This document shows positions 1-12,383 of a stretch of DNA of 64,000 bases, piece after piece. How positions within the stretch are numbered: the stretch's first letter is position 1; each line of letters starts with the position of its first letter. Location of the stretch: NCBI RefSeq assembly GCF_905171765.1, contig NC_053390.1, forward strand, positions 575,820,471 to 575,884,470, given 5' to 3'. Both the position numbers and the translations under genes were made by a program. The DNA is from Bufo bufo (taxonomy: Eukaryota; Chordata; Amphibia; Anura; Bufonidae). The notes beneath the pieces are model-generated. The model was not told where the DNA came from. It worked only from the letters and a program-made list of their open reading frames with translations, and ran no database searches.

Positions 1-905
1 AACTAGATATGCCGATCCCCCCAAAGAAGCTCCTGTCAACTCTTTACAAGGAGTTACTTTCTTCCACACCTCCAGTACTATCCTTTATACCCGCCTGGGA
101 GAAGGAACTCTCGTACCGCCTCTCAGAACCTGAAAAAGCATTCATTCTCTCCAATTCTCATGGATTCAGTCGTTGTATCAAAATTCAGGAAAATTAAAGT
201 TGCTGACACGTTGGTACAAAACGCCTGAATTCCTACACAATCTTAACCACGAGATACCCGATCAGTGCTGGCGGTGTGGAATAGAGAAGGGATCCCTATC
301 TCACATATGGTGGTCCTTCAGTCTAATCTATCCCTTCTGGAAACAGATTGAGAGCCTAATCGGCCAAATTTGCGGCTCTCCTATAAGACTTGATGCACAA
401 TTGGTCCTGCTCTGGTGCCCCAACATGTCCCTAACCCCATCTAACAACTTACCAACATTACTTCTTACTGCTGCCCGCCTGCTGATCCCTGTGTTGTGGA
501 AGAACAACTCTGCGCCTACGCTGCTGATGTGGCAAGAGAAAGTCGACCAGATATGCCGTTTTGAAGAACTGACTCACTGGGAATCTCATACTCGCCCTCG
601 TTTCCTGGACATTTGGAGTTCCTGGAAAGCTTATCGCCACCCGGCGAACTGAGTGACCTCATCACGTAATGAGCAACACCTCAATTATTGTACCTACACC
701 CCCCATTCCCACCCTCCCTTCTTCTCATATGTGATTTCTTCCTCCCTGTTTGTTAGTCTCGTTTGTTTTTGTGTGTTCCCCCACCTTATAAGTTTTGAAT
801 ACTGTTGTATTTGACTATACTTGTCAGATGTCATCTGCGTATGGCTCTTGTCATACCATTGCACTATTTGACTATATGCTTTCTCAATAAAAAGAGATTT
901 GGTTA
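1..905 (+). mobile_element. L1-like LINE, 3' end fragment
   Basis: This is the last part of an L1-type ORF2 followed by a 3' UTR that ends in an AATAAA-like signal near 890. The window begins inside the element. The coding part matches the C-terminus of the fuller copy at 1510-4460 (the Cys-rich CWRC...HIWW block and the AARLLIP block), but the UTRs differ, so it is a separate subfamily. Confidence 0.85.
9..652 (+). pseudogene. L1-like ORF2 C-terminus, frameshifted
   Basis: Two overlapping frames encode the C-terminal domain of an L1-type ORF2 protein. The first reads to about 197 and the second from about 173 to a stop at 652; a one-base shift near 195 separates them. The second part carries the CWRC-x8-H zinc-knuckle-like block typical of L1 C-termini. 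There is no RT or endonuclease here. The product would be inactive. Confidence 0.8.
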
Positions 906-967
906 AAATTTGAAGATATTATTAGCACAATACCCCCGCATAATGTTGAACTAGTCTAGGACTAAAA

Positions 968-1508
968 GAAACGTTTACCTACCAATGGCGAGGTGAAGCC
1001 TGTGGCCGAAGCACTGCAGTCTTGTCCAGCCGTTCATTTCCACTGCTTTCACGATATTGGCGCCATTGTCGGTGGTTATGCAGACTTGTAACTCTTCTTT
1101 AAGTCCCCATGACTCCAGCGCTTCCTTTAATCCCTGGGATATCAGTTCATCCGTATGATCCTCGGGGAAATAAGCTGTCTGTAGGCATCTGCTGCACAAC
1201 CTCCACTCATCATTGATTAAGTGGACTGTGTAGTTGCATAGTGTTTTATGCTCCGGAGTTCTTTCTTCACTTGCTCATGGGCTTTGTCATACAGTTTGGG
1301 CATTTCAAGTTTGGGTAAAGTGTTTGTGGCTAGGTACCCTGTAACGTGGATCGAGTGTCTTAATTATGTTCTGAAAGCCGCTTTTCTCCACTGTAAGAAA
1401 AGGCACGATGTCCTTACACAGGTACAGGTTAATGGCATTTCTAATATCAATCCACCGCCGATTTCTTTTGTCATATGGAATGCCTTTAGAAAATGATTTT
1501 AAAATATT
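968..1508 (-). pseudogene. hAT (ZBED-like) transposase fragment
   Basis: Read on the minus strand, the segment encodes pieces of a hAT transposase of the ZBED type. The part near 1199-975 has the TTDNGANIVKA block, which in hAT enzymes carries a catalytic aspartate, followed by CFGHRLHLAIG. The part near 1544-1305 has LDPRYR. The coding run ends at a GTAGGT that looks like a splice donor (about 978), so the source gene probably had an intron. The L1-like LINE at 1510 cuts it off upstream. Frames are broken between about 1200 and 1300. Confidence 0.75.
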
Positions 1509-1509
1509 A

Positions 1510-4236
1510 TTCTGGTGTGTAGGGGCACAAAGTAAAACACACAATTATATACATAAAATCAAAACCCCGGATAAAGGAGATGTATTTACCACCCCTGAAA
1601 TAGCTAAACAGTTTCAAAACTTTTATTACTCCCTATACAATATAAAAGATGCTGAGAAAGAAGCTAATTGCCCCATCTCCCCACCCCCAGAAAAACCAGT
1701 GGCAGCCTTTCTTAACTCTCTATCTTTGCCAACATTATCTGACACTCAAGCTCAGATTCTCCAAGCCCCCTTCACATTAGATGAGGTCTTGACAGCAATT
1801 AAACAACTACCGAATGGGAAATTCCCCGGACCAGACGGCTATCCTGCTTTATATTACCGTACCTTTCGAAATATACTGGGTCCATATTTACTATCAATTT
1901 ATAATAGCTCCCTGTCTGGTGTCCCACTTTCCACAGATATGACTAGAGCACATATCACGCTTATCCCAAAAGAAGGGAAGGATGGTTCCATGTGTGCTAA
2001 TTACCGCCCTATATCCTTATTAAATTTGGATTTAAAAATACTAGCCAAAATGTTAGCGATTCGTCTTTCCAGCTTTCTCCCATCCCTAATCAAAGGAGAC
2101 CAAGTAGGCTTTGTCCGTGGTAGGGAGGGCAGAGATAATACTGGCAAGGTCCTGAACGCAATATACTATGCCAAGAGGTCTAGCCGCCCGCTGGTCCTCC
2201 TTAGCACGGACGCAGAAAAAGCCTTCGATAGGGTCAGCTGGGAGTATATGAGAGAGGTTCTTCTGGCCTTTAATTTTTCCGACCCGTATATTAAAGCCAT
2301 TCTATCATTATATACCCATGCATCAGCTTCTATTATCATAAATGACACCTTATCCCCATCCTTTATTATCCGTAATGGCACCAGACAGGGATGCCCCCTG
2401 TCCCCACTAATTTTCGTGTTAGTTATGGAAACACTGCTTCAGTCACTCAGGAGAGAGAAAGGGATTGAGGGCATTAAAGTGGGCCAACACGAACATAAAG
2501 TAGCTGCATTCGCAGATGACCTCCTTATATTGAATACTAACCCAGTTAAAGCTCTCCCCTTGATATACAAAATACTAGAACAGTTTAGCCTCCATTCTAA
2601 CTTTAAGATCAACCTGAGCAAGTCCCATATTCTTAGCATAGATCTCCCATCACAACTTAGGAATCTACTGAAGGCCAGTTCTCCCTTTAATTGGGATACT
2701 CCCTATATTACCTATCTTGGAGTTAAGATTGGACCAGACCCTACTTCTCTCTTCCACCTGAATTATATTCCCCTCTTGAAGTCAATAACAGACCAATTAT
2801 TGGTATTTAAAAAAAAAAACTCGCTTTCGTGGTTTGGCAGAAAAAATATGGTCACCTCCCTAGTCCTTCCCAGACTGACCTACCTACAACAGGTTTTACC
2901 TATTCCAATCCCAAAGCCATACTATGTCAAAATTAAACGTGAAATCAGCACATTTGTTTGGGATGGAAAGAGGGCTCGACTGGCCCGCTCTGTTCTCTGT
3001 AGACCAAAGGTTAAAGGAGGGATAGGATTACCGGATCCTGAGCTTTATGGGAAAGCTGTTTTATTATCAAGGGTAGTTGAATGGCTAACAAGCCCTACAA
3101 AGAAATCTTGGGTCTTCATGGAGCAGAGTGATCTCGGCTCGAGTTTCTCAGGCCTCTTGGTGGGAATGGAAAAGTTCACTGCCCAAGATAAACCTCTTAA
3201 CCCAAATGTAAAGTCGACACTGACGGCATGGAAGTGGCTCCAATCATCACAATACGCTGTACCCCTTCCGTCACCTCTACTTCAGATAAGAGACATAATG
3301 GCGCATGCCTCTTCTGACTTAAGAGATTGTTTACTCTATTCAATTAAGAATTCCACAGTCCCAGTTCTCTCCCTATATGGCGAAGAGGGTACAGTGTTAA
3401 GCAACAGAGAAATCTTGCATATTTTCCTGGACTGTAAACCCTTCCCACCCCTGCTATGCTTTTTACGCTCCTTTATTACTAAATATATCCTTATGGAAGC
3501 TCTCTTACGTCCACTAACATGGTTTGAAAGCTTACTAATGGATCACTCCAGACACACCAAACTAATATCCCAACTCTATAAAAAACTAAATACACCAATG
3601 ACTCTGGTCAAACCGGTGTTTATAGGTCTATGGGAGAAAGACTTGGGTACTGTTTTTTCTCAAGATGAGATCTCACAACTCTTATTGCTACCCCATAGGT
3701 CATCCAGATGTGTCCGGACCCAGGAAAACGGTTATAAGATCTTAACTTGCTGGTATAGGTCCCCTGACATCACCTGTATGTACAGTTTGACTGGGTCAGA
3801 CACATGCTGGAGATGTAAGGAACATAGAGGATCCTTTTACCATATCTGGTGGTTATGCCCTCTTATACAGCAGTGGTGGGCTGAGATCTTCAGCATGACC
3901 AACAAAATATGCAAATTAGTAATTCCAGTATCTCCGCAACTGGCCTTATTGGGATCCAATCCTTCCACCTCTAAAGGGACCCCCACTCGGCTTTTCTACT
4001 GTATGTTGAGTGCGGCTCGTCTCCTTATTCCAAAATTCTGGCTATCTTCTGATGTCCCTTCCATATCTCAATGGATAGAGAAATTGGATCAGATATAGAG
4101 ATTTGAGGAGATCTCGGCTTGGGAGAACCGTAGGTTAAATCCTTCAGATCTAGCTGGAATGCCTGGATTACGTATAGAAATTTTACATAAACACCCTATT
4201 ATAAAGGCCTCGCCCTTGAAGGCTTCTGCCCTTTAA
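1510..4236 (+). pseudogene. L1-like ORF2 reverse transcriptase
   Basis: One long frame encodes most of an ORF2 reverse transcriptase. In order it shows PGPDGYP near 1830, NYRPISLLN near 2000, GFVRGREGRDNT near 2115, DAEKAFDRV near 2215, the GTRQGCPLSPL block near 2380 and the catalytic FADD near 2515. The Cys-rich C-terminal block follows at 3790-3880. The apparent start at 1408 lies in the flanking hAT and is not real. An in-frame TAG at 4096 interrupts a frame that continues to a TAA near 4236; the copy at 1-652 has a cysteine codon at that position. The endonuclease domain is missing through 5' truncation. Confidence 0.85.
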
Positions 4237-4460
4237 GGTTATAATGCAAAATTTCAACCTTAATATGGTACTTATGTGAAAATAAATAAAGAAAAACTAT
4301 CAAGTGTAAGGATTATTGTCTTTAAGTATCCTATCAGTGTAATGGAATTTTGCTGTCTAATACCTGTCATACCAACTGTTATTATTATAACATGTACTTC
4401 ATATGTATGTTTTACATTTCTCAATAAATAATTTACAAACAAACAAACAAAAAAAGAAAA
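1510..4460 (+). mobile_element. L1-like LINE, 5'-truncated
   Basis: A 5'-truncated L1-type LINE inserted in the hAT fragment upstream. It keeps the reverse transcriptase, the C-terminal domain and a 3' UTR that ends in a CAAACAAACAAAC/A-rich tail at about 4435-4460. The 5' junction is placed near 1510, where hAT coding on the other strand stops. I did not find a convincing target duplication. Confidence 0.85.
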
Positions 4461-4499
4461 GCTGGGTAGATCTGCAAACAAAATTCCAAAGGGAATTAA

Positions 4500-4948
4500 T
4501 AGGAACCTGTCACCGGGATTTGATGTATAGAGCTGAGGACCTGGGTTGCAAGATGGCCGCTAGCACATCTGCAATACCCAGTCCCCATAGCTCTGTGTGC
4601 TTTTATTGTGGGAAAAAAATTATTTGATCCATATGCAAATTACCCTGAGATGTGTCCTGTACGTGAGATGAGTCCAGCGTGAAGGAGCCCAGCACCGCCC
4701 CACATTCTCAGAATCTCCTCCTTGCTCCCCGACGTCAGAATGCCAGAGCACCGTAATCTCGCGATGCGCGAGCTAGCGCATGCGCAGTTCCTTCCCTGAG
4801 GCTGATGCCAGCACAAGGAAGGAACACTATGATGATACTGCGCATGCACTAGCAGAGCTATGGGCACTGGGTATTGCGGATGTGCTAGCGGCCATCTAGA
4901 AACCCATGTCCTCAGCTCTATACACCAAATCCCGGTGACAGGTTCACT
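4500..4948. mobile_element. TTAA-flanked MITE (T2/Kolobok-like)
   Basis: Both ends carry the same inverted repeat (AGGAACCTGTCACCGGG on the left; GTGAACCTGTCACCGGG as reverse complement on the right), and the homology runs about 100 bp inward. TTAA flanks the element at 4496-4499 and 4949-4952. TTAA duplication and these ends resemble the T2 MITEs known from Xenopus, which are linked to Kolobok; piggyBac also uses TTAA. It has no coding capacity. Confidence 0.75.
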
Positions 4949-4952
4949 TTAA

Positions 4953-5293
4953 GTGCAGAGTAAACCACAATACAAAATTAGGTATATTAAAAGATTGCAA
5001 TATTGGATATCTTAGAAGATTTAGGAATTAATATGATATTAATAGTGTCCAGTTTTATGGTTGTCAATCAAAGGCAGATGATTAAACTACCAGGTTGAAG
5101 GGTTTACATTGAAGAAGATACCCATGAATGAACACATATTACAACAAATATATGTTTTTTTTATTCATATTACAATCTATCATGAATATATGAATGTGAT
5201 AGAACAAAAAATAATTTGATAAATATTGTAGTGTTATCTTGCCATCAAAGACAGTTGAACATCCAATCCATAATTGCTCTGAATTGCTAAATG
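4953..5293. other. AT-rich spacer, nothing recognised
   Basis: AT-rich DNA between two elements. I see no ORF, terminal repeat or tandem structure in it. Confidence 0.5.
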
Positions 5294-5416
5294 TACAGGT
5301 GAAACTCTAAAAGTTAGAATATCGTGCAAAAGTCCATTTATTTCAGTAATGCAAATGAAAAGGAATTGCATTAATGCAGCTTAAGCCCTTAAGGACTCAG
5401 CCCTATTTCACCTTAA

Positions 5417-5891
5417 AGCGAACCTTTCACCAGGATTTCACCTAATAAACTATTACCAGTACCTTATAGATTATCCTCATTCTGTTTAAATGCATTCTTG
5501 TCCCGCTTTCCTGGGATGTATATTGATGAAAAAAACGACTTATAAAGTCCTTGTCTCCAGCTCCTGCAGTCACGCTAGAAGTCAAGGGGGTAGCCCTTCC
5601 CTCACTCCGGGCTGTAACTCCCCTGCCCTAACCCCTCCTCTAACTAGTGGAACTGACACCCGGCTCAGTCGCAGGGACCGCGCTTGTACTGGCGGCGCAT
5701 GCGCCGTTGGTCTCAGCAGCAGCGCGATCCCGTCTATCGCGCGGACTGAAGCGCGATCCTGTAAGTGAATCGCGCATGCGCCGTCCGTCCCCGATGCCTC
5801 CCTGTCTTCTGTTCTTCAGGCGCGCGCCTGAGGATAATCTATAAGGTACTGGTAATAGTTTATTAGGTGAAATCCTGGTGAAAGGTTCGCT
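5417..5891. mobile_element. T2/Kolobok-like MITE
   Basis: Perfect inverted ends start AGCGAACCTTTCACCAGG, with homology over about 65 bp on each side, flanked by TTAA at 5413-5416 and 5892-5895. The GC-rich core has no real ORF. Confidence 0.8.
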
Positions 5892-6888
5892 TTAAGGACT
5901 TGGCCATTTTTTGCAAATCTGACCCACTTTAAGTGCTGATAACTTTAAAACACTTTGACTTATCCAGGCCATTCTGAGATTGTTTTTTTGTCACATATTG
6001 TACTTCATGACACTGCTAAAATGAAGTAAAAATTAATAATTTTTTTTGCATAAAAAAATACCTAATTTACAAAAAATTTGGAAAAATTTGCAAATTTCAA
6101 AGTTTCAGTTTCTCTACTTCTGTAATACATAGTAATACCCCCAAAAATTGTGATTACTTTACATTCCCAATATGTCTACTTCATGTTTGAATTATTTTGG
6201 GAATGATATTTTATTTTTTGGGGATGTTACAAGGCTTAGAAATTTAGAAGCAAATCTTGAAATTTTTCAGAAATTTACAAAAACCCAATTTTTAGGGACC
6301 ACTACAGGTCTGAAGTCACTTTGCGAGGCTTACATAATAGAAACCGCCCAAAAATGACCCCATTCTATAAACTACACCCCTCAAGGTATTCAAAACTGAT
6401 TTTACAATCTTCGTTAACCCTTTAGGTGTTGCACAAGAGTTATTGGCAAATGGGGATGAAATTTGAGAGCCAAACAAGACTGTATCTTTATTGCCCTTTA
6501 CAGAAACACCCCATATGTGGCCGTAAACTGCTGTACGGGCACACGGCAGGGCACAGAAGGAAAGGCATGCCATAAGGTTTTTGGAAGGCAGATTTTGCTG
6601 GGCTGTTTTTTTTGACACCATGTCCCATTTGAAGCCCCCCTGATGCACGCCTAGAGTAGAAACTCCAAAAAAGTGACCCCATTTTAGAAACTACGGGATA
6701 GGGTGGCAGTTTTGTTGGTACTAGTTTAGGGTACATATAATTTTTGGTTGCTCTATATTACACTTTTTTGTGCGGCAAGATAACAAGAAATAACTTTTTT
6801 GTTATTTACAACATTCATCTGACAGGTTAGATCATGTGGTAATTTTATAGACCAGGTTGTCACGGACGCGGCGATATCTAATATGTAT

Positions 6889-8325
6889 TAGTGTTGAGCG
6901 CGAATATTCGAATTGCGAATTTTTTTCTCGAATATCGCAATTTCGAGATTTCACAAATATTTAGAATATCGTTCTATATATTCGCGAAATCGAATATTCG
7001 TTTTTTTCTTTTTTTTTTATTATTATATTTTTTTCTTTCCCACTTCCCTAAAGTTGTTCTTACCTGTCCTTTGGATTCCTGGCTTCCTGGCTGCTCCAGT
7101 CAGTGGCGTTTTCAACTTACTGCTATATTCCATATTAGCTAAATTACAATCTAATCTATATGTGTATTTTACGAAATTTCACAATAGTCGGAATTGCGAT
7201 GCGAGTAATATAACACGAAATAGTCGCATGAAGATTTCAACTTAGCACTGCTATATTCCATATTCTAGCCTAATATGGAATATAGCTGTGCTAAATTAGC
7301 ACTGCTATATTCCATATTAGGCTAGAATATGGAGTATAGCAGTGCTAAGTTGAAATCTTCATGCGACTATTTCGTGTTATATTACTCGCATCGCAATTTC
7401 GACTTTTGCAAATGTTCTTAATATTGCTCTAACTTCGTCTTTTAGAAATTTCGTAATATTGCTCTAACTTCGTCTCTTAGAATATTACGAATATTCTAAA
7501 AGACGAAGTTAGAGCAATATTACGAAATTTCGTAAAATACACATATAGATTGCAATTTAGCTAATATAGTGCTATAATCCCTTTTTTTTCCTGTAATTTT
7601 TTTTTGCCTCTTCTGAACTTAAGTTTTGTAAAATATGTACACTATTAAAAAATATTACTATAGCAGTATATTAGCTTAAATACAATCTATGTGTATTTTA
7701 CGAAATTTCGTAATATTGCTCTAACTTCGTCTTTTAGAATATTACGAATATTCTAAAAGACGAAGTTAGAGCAATATTAAGAACATTTGCAAAAGTCGAA
7801 ATTGCGATGCGAGTAATATAACACGAAATAGTCGCATGAAGATTTCAACTTAGCACAGCTATATTCCATATTCTAGCCTAATATGGAATATAGCAGTGCT
7901 AACTTAGCACAGCTATATTCCATATTAGGCTAGAATATGGAATATAGCTGTGCTAAGTTGAAATCTTCATGCGACTATTTCGTGTTATATTACTCGCATC
8001 GCAATTTCGACTTTTGCAAATGTTCTTAATATTGCTCTAACTTCGTCTTTTAGAATATTCGTAATATTCTAAAAGACGAAGTTAGAGCAATATTACGAAA
8101 TTTCGTAAAATACACATATTAGCCTAGCCATAGTCAATTAGCATAGGAACGTTGCCTTATACTATCAAGATAAATATTCGCAATATGCGAAAAAATAAAT
8201 CGCATATTATTCGCAATAATTGGAATAATTTCGAATATTCGATTTCGACGAATATAACACGAATATTCATGCGAATATTCGCGAAATATCGCGAAATCGA
8301 ATATGGCACCTCCCGCTCATCACTA
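6889..8325. mobile_element. Palindromic hAT MITE
   Basis: Terminal repeats TAGTGTTGAGCG and CGCTCATCACTA, flanked by the perfect 8-bp duplication ATATGTAT (6881-6888 and 8326-8333). An 8-bp duplication and TAG-type ends are typical of the hAT superfamily. The interior is a series of nested AT-rich palindromes with no transposase. Confidence 0.85.
7155..8120. repeat. Nested hairpin blocks inside the hAT MITE
   Basis: The same arm of about 200 bp (with TTCATGCGACTATTTCGTG, GACGAAGTTAGAGC and a CATATT/AATATG hairpin) occurs in alternating orientation at least four times. It forms two large back-to-back palindromes centred near 7290 and 7910, with smaller hairpins at about 7490, 7745 and 8060. 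Confidence 0.75.
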
Positions 8326-10271
8326 ATATGTATACAATTTTTTTTATTTATGTAAGTTTTACACAATGATTTCATTTTTAAAACAAAAAAAATGTTTTAT
8401 TGTCTCCATAGTCTAAGAGCCATAGTTTTTTTCAGTTTTTGGGCGATTATCTTAAGTAGGGTCTCATTTTTTGCGGGATGAGATGACAATTTGATTGGCA
8501 CTATTTTGGGGTGCATATGACTTTTTAAACGCTTGCTATTACACTTTTTGTGACGTAAGATGACAAAAAATGGCTTTTTTTACACCGTTTTTATTTTTAT
8601 TTTTTTACGGTGGTCATCTGAGGGGTTAGGTCATATGATATTTTTATAAAGCCGATCGATACGGACGCGGCGATTTCTAATATGTATACTTTCTTTTTAT
8701 TTATTTAAGTTTTACACAATGATTTCATTTTTGAAACAAAAAAAATCAAGTTTTAGTGTTTCCATAGTCTAAGAGCCATAGTTTTTTCAGTTTTTGGGAG
8801 ATTATCTTGGGTAGGGTATGATTTTTGCGGGATGAGATGACGGTTTGATTGGTACTATTTTGGCGTACATGCGACTTTTTTGATCACTTTTATTACCTTT
8901 TTTGTGAAGTAAGGTGGGCAAAATTTCAATTTCCTCATAGTTTTTATTTTTTTATTTTTATGGCGTTCACCGTGCGGGGAAAGTAACATGACCGTCTTAT
9001 AGATCAGGTCGTTACGGACGCGACGATACCAAACATGTGTAGGGAATTTAATTTTTTTCATTTTTAATCAGTGATAAATGTGTTTTTTGATTTTTACTTT
9101 TTTTTAACCCAGACCCACTTGGTTCTTGAAGATCCAGTGGGTCTGATGTCTACATAATACAGTACAGTACACTATATAGTGTTTTGTACTGTATTTTACT
9201 TACACTTTATCTGAACAGATCTATGCCTTTAGCACAGATCTGTTCAGCACCATGGACAGCAGGATGCCTGAGAAGGCGTCCTGTTGCCATGGGAACCTTC
9301 CCCTTCTGCTCAGTTGTGGCCACAACTTCTCAGACGGGGAAGGGTAAGGAGGGGGGCTGTCTGGGGGCCGTCTGGGAGCTCTCTCCCTCTCCATTGGCGA
9401 GCTGCAAAGGCACAGCAGCCCCCCGATGGGAGAGGGAGGGAGCTCCCTCTTACTGTTAACTTTTTCCATACAGCGGTCCGTGCGGACCGCGGTATGCAAA
9501 GGGTTAAACGGCTGACATCTGCACAGATGTCAGCCGTTTATACCAGTGTGTCAGCAATGTGCTGACACCCTGGTATACCCACTGTACACCAACTCCCGCA
9601 ACACCGCCCGCAACACACCCCCTGTACCTCCCACCGGCAAAAAATCATGCAGGGGTGCAGGGGGGGTGCAAAATCGATATTTTAGGCACACTAAAGTTTC
9701 TGATCCCTGCGGTCAGGGACCCCAGGGATCAGAAACTGCAGAAAGCGCAGCAAACTGCAGTGTCTGAATTGACCTGCGGTTTGCGGCGATCGCCGATACG
9801 GGGGGGTCACATGACCCCCCCAGCATTGTGACAGGATGCCGGCTGAATGATTTCAGCCGGCATCCTGTTCGGATTAACCCCCGCAGCTCTGCAATCTCGA
9901 TTTAAACTTAGGACGTACCGGTACGCCCTGAGTCCTTAAGGATTCGGGAAATAGGGCGTACCGGTACGCCCTAAGTCCTTAAGGGGTTAAAATTTGAATT
10001 TTGTGAAAAGGTTCAATATTCTAGGCTCAAAGTGTCACACTCTAGCCAGCTAATTAATCCATACCCCCTGAGCAAAGGGTACCTCAAAATTGTGACTTTG
10101 GGGTTTCATAAACTGTAAGCCATAATCATCCAAATTATAACAAATAAAAGCTTGAAATATCTCGCTTTGCATGTAATGAGTCTCTCATATGTTAGTTTCA
10201 CCTTTTAAGTTGCATTACTGAAAAAAAAATGAACTTTGCACGATATTCAAATTTTTCGAGTTTCACCTGTA

Positions 10272-10597
10272 CGTTATGTTTGTTTTGAAGTATTATTACA
10301 CATTGAGCCCAATAAGGACACATGTATAACTGTTTATTACTTAATACAGAGATAATTAGATGAGGTTTAGGGTTTAGCAAAGTTTATTTTGCTTTGGCAG
10401 AGGACCTCTATGGTACCATTGGAAAGTGTTATTGAAATGCAGTGTTGGAACAACAAAATTTATAAGGACTTTTTTTGTTTCTTTGGTTTGGTTAATCCAT
10501 CTGATGCATGGGTAGAGAATAACCAAATTCACCCTAGCAATGATTCATCCTAAAATGGACTGAGTAATCTTGAACTGAGTCAAAATAATAAAATTTA
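10272..10597. other. Unique-looking spacer left of the 29.5-kb hAT
   Basis: No ORF or repeat recognised. It is the left flank of the large hAT insertion, so it may be 5' sequence of the Tx1-clade LINE that resumes at 40146, but I cannot show that from the sequence. Confidence 0.4.
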
Positions 10598-11504
10598 TTG
10601 AGAAATAGAGTTGAGCGGACACTTGGATGTTCGGGTTCGGCAGGTTCGGCCGAACTTGAAAAAAAAGTTCGGGTTCGGTACCCGAACTTGACCCCGAACC
10701 CCATTGAAGTCAATGGGGACCCAAACTTTTGGCCACTAAAATGGCTCTAAAATAGTCCTGGAAAGGGCTAGAGGGCTGCAAAAGGCATCAAAATGTGCTT
10801 AAGATCATGGCAACTGTTCTGCAAACAAATGTGGATAGGGAAATGACTTAAAATAACATAAAATACAGTAAAATTAAAAATAACAATCTGGATCTAGGAG
10901 TAGGAGGTTGAGGAGGCGGTGGATGGGTGGATGTGGCGGTGGATGGGTGGATGTGGCGGTGTAGGTTGACGTGGCGGTGTAGGTGGAAGTGGCGGTGAAG
11001 GAGGAATAGGTAGCCAACACTGATTTGGTTATTTTTTATTTTTAAATTGGGACATATAACAAAATAAAACTAAGAATAAGTGCACTTGAGGACAAGAATG
11101 GATGGTTGAGGCTGGTATAAATGTCTATTCTGCACAAGGTACGGACAAGTCCTGTGGGATCCATGCCTGGTTCATTTTAATAAACGTAAGCTTGTCCACA
11201 TTGGCTGCGGCCTGTGATAATGCTCTCTGCCGTGCTAAACACACGTTCACACTATACACTGGCTGCAGGGCAGGTCAGCACCTCCAAGGCTGACAAAGCT
11301 TTTCCACATTTTGGCCATGTTAACCCTGCCTTCTCAGGTGCTGGCGGTGCCCCAGCTGCGTTGGCGACCTCTTCCTCCTCCTCTGCCATCGCCTTGTGCT
11401 TCCACTGTGCCCCCGCTGTCAGGTGGGAATGCTATCATCAGCGTTCGCTTGTAGTCGCGCATCTTCCGATCCGTAACAGATGTTTTCACTAAATTTTGTC
11501 AGCA

Positions 11505-11980
11505 TTGCAGAGCAGGGGTTCATTCAAGGCAAAAGGGGGTTCATGTCACCCAGCAATAGAACAGAGGATTTTGAGAGATTTAGGCCCCTGTCAGCAATGC
11601 AGAGCAGGGGTTCATTCACGGCAAAAGGGAGTTCTTGTCACCCATAAATACAACAGAGGATTTTGAGAGATTTAGGCCCCTGTCACCCAGGCACAGCAGG
11701 GGTTCATTCACGGCAAAAGGGGGTTCATGTCACCCAGCAATAGAACAGAGGATTTTGAAAGATTTAGGACCCTGTCACCCAGGCACAGCAAGGGTTCATT
11801 CACGGCAAAAGGGGGTTCATGTCACCCAGCAATAGAACAGAGGATTTTGAGAGATTTAGGCCCCTGCACCCAGGCACAGCAGGGGTTCATTCACGGCAAA
11901 AGGGGGTTCATGTCACCCAGAAATAGAACAGAGGATTTTGAGAGATTTAGGCCCCTGTCACCCAGGCACAGCAGGGGTTT
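11505..11980. repeat. Minisatellite of about 92 bp, about 5 copies
   Basis: Direct repeats marked by AGCAGGGGTTCATTCACGGC and ACAGAGGATTTTGAGAGATT. The spacing is about 90 bp. It lies within the duplicated subterminal region of the big hAT. ORFs read through it repeat the same peptide and are not genes. Confidence 0.8.
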
Positions 11981-12383
11981 GTATAAGCCAAAAATAGTAA
12001 AATTTCACCCGACAATTGAAAATAAGAATTTTTTCAATTTAGACCACTAAAATTGGCACTTTTTTGCATTAAAATTGCTATAAAATAGTCCTTGAAAAGG
12101 CTAGAGGGATGTAAAAGGCAGTAAAATGTGCTTAAGGGCATGGCAACTGCTCTGCAAACAAATGTGGATAGGGAAATAACTTAAAATGAAATAAAATAAC
12201 TAAAAAATTACAAATTATTAACCTGCAACTCAGAGTCGGAGGTTGAGGAGGCGGTGAATGTGGTGTTGTAGGTGGAGGCAGCAATGGAGGAGGAGGAGGT
12301 AGCCAACAATGTTTTTTTTTTTTTTTTATTGGGGTAGGTAGCCCCCAAAATATTGGGACAAATAAAAAAAAGAAAACAAAGAA

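Larger units (their letters stand above)
6520..9040. repeat. Tandem repeat of about 352 bp, about 2-3 copies
   Basis: The marker CGGACGCGGCGAT recurs at about 6863, 8661 and (as CGGACGCGACGAT) 9014. After subtracting the hAT element at 6889-8325 and its 8-bp duplication, the spacing is about 351-353 bp. Neighbouring blocks (TTTACACAATGATTTCATTTTT, seen at about 8350 and 8710) repeat in step. Confidence 0.7.
5385..9986. mobile_element. TTAA-flanked non-autonomous DNA element
   Basis: It is bounded by TTAA at 5381-5384 and 9987-9990, with inverted ends that share CCCTTAAGGACT. There is no transposase. Inside are a T2-like MITE, a tandem repeat of about 352 bp and a hAT-type palindromic element. 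Near its right end are short palindromes around GTACCGGTAC. It sits inside the mariner-like element at 5296-10269. Confidence 0.7.
5296..10269. mobile_element. mariner/Tc1-like non-autonomous element, interrupted
   Basis: The ends match as inverted repeats (CAGGTGAAACTC, then GAATATCGTGCAAA further in) and are flanked by TA at 5294-5295 and 10270-10271. The inverted homology runs about 65 bp. Once the TTAA element at 5385-9986 is subtracted, only about 370 bp of the host element remains, with no ORF. Confidence 0.75.

Noticed and set aside
9184..9831. GC-rich ORFs near 9.2-9.8 kb
   Set aside because: They lie in the non-coding TTAA element, overlap on both strands and show no domain or codon pattern.
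11505..11980. CRISPR-like regular repeats
   Set aside because: Units are contiguous direct repeats without unique spacers, in a eukaryotic transposon; a minisatellite.
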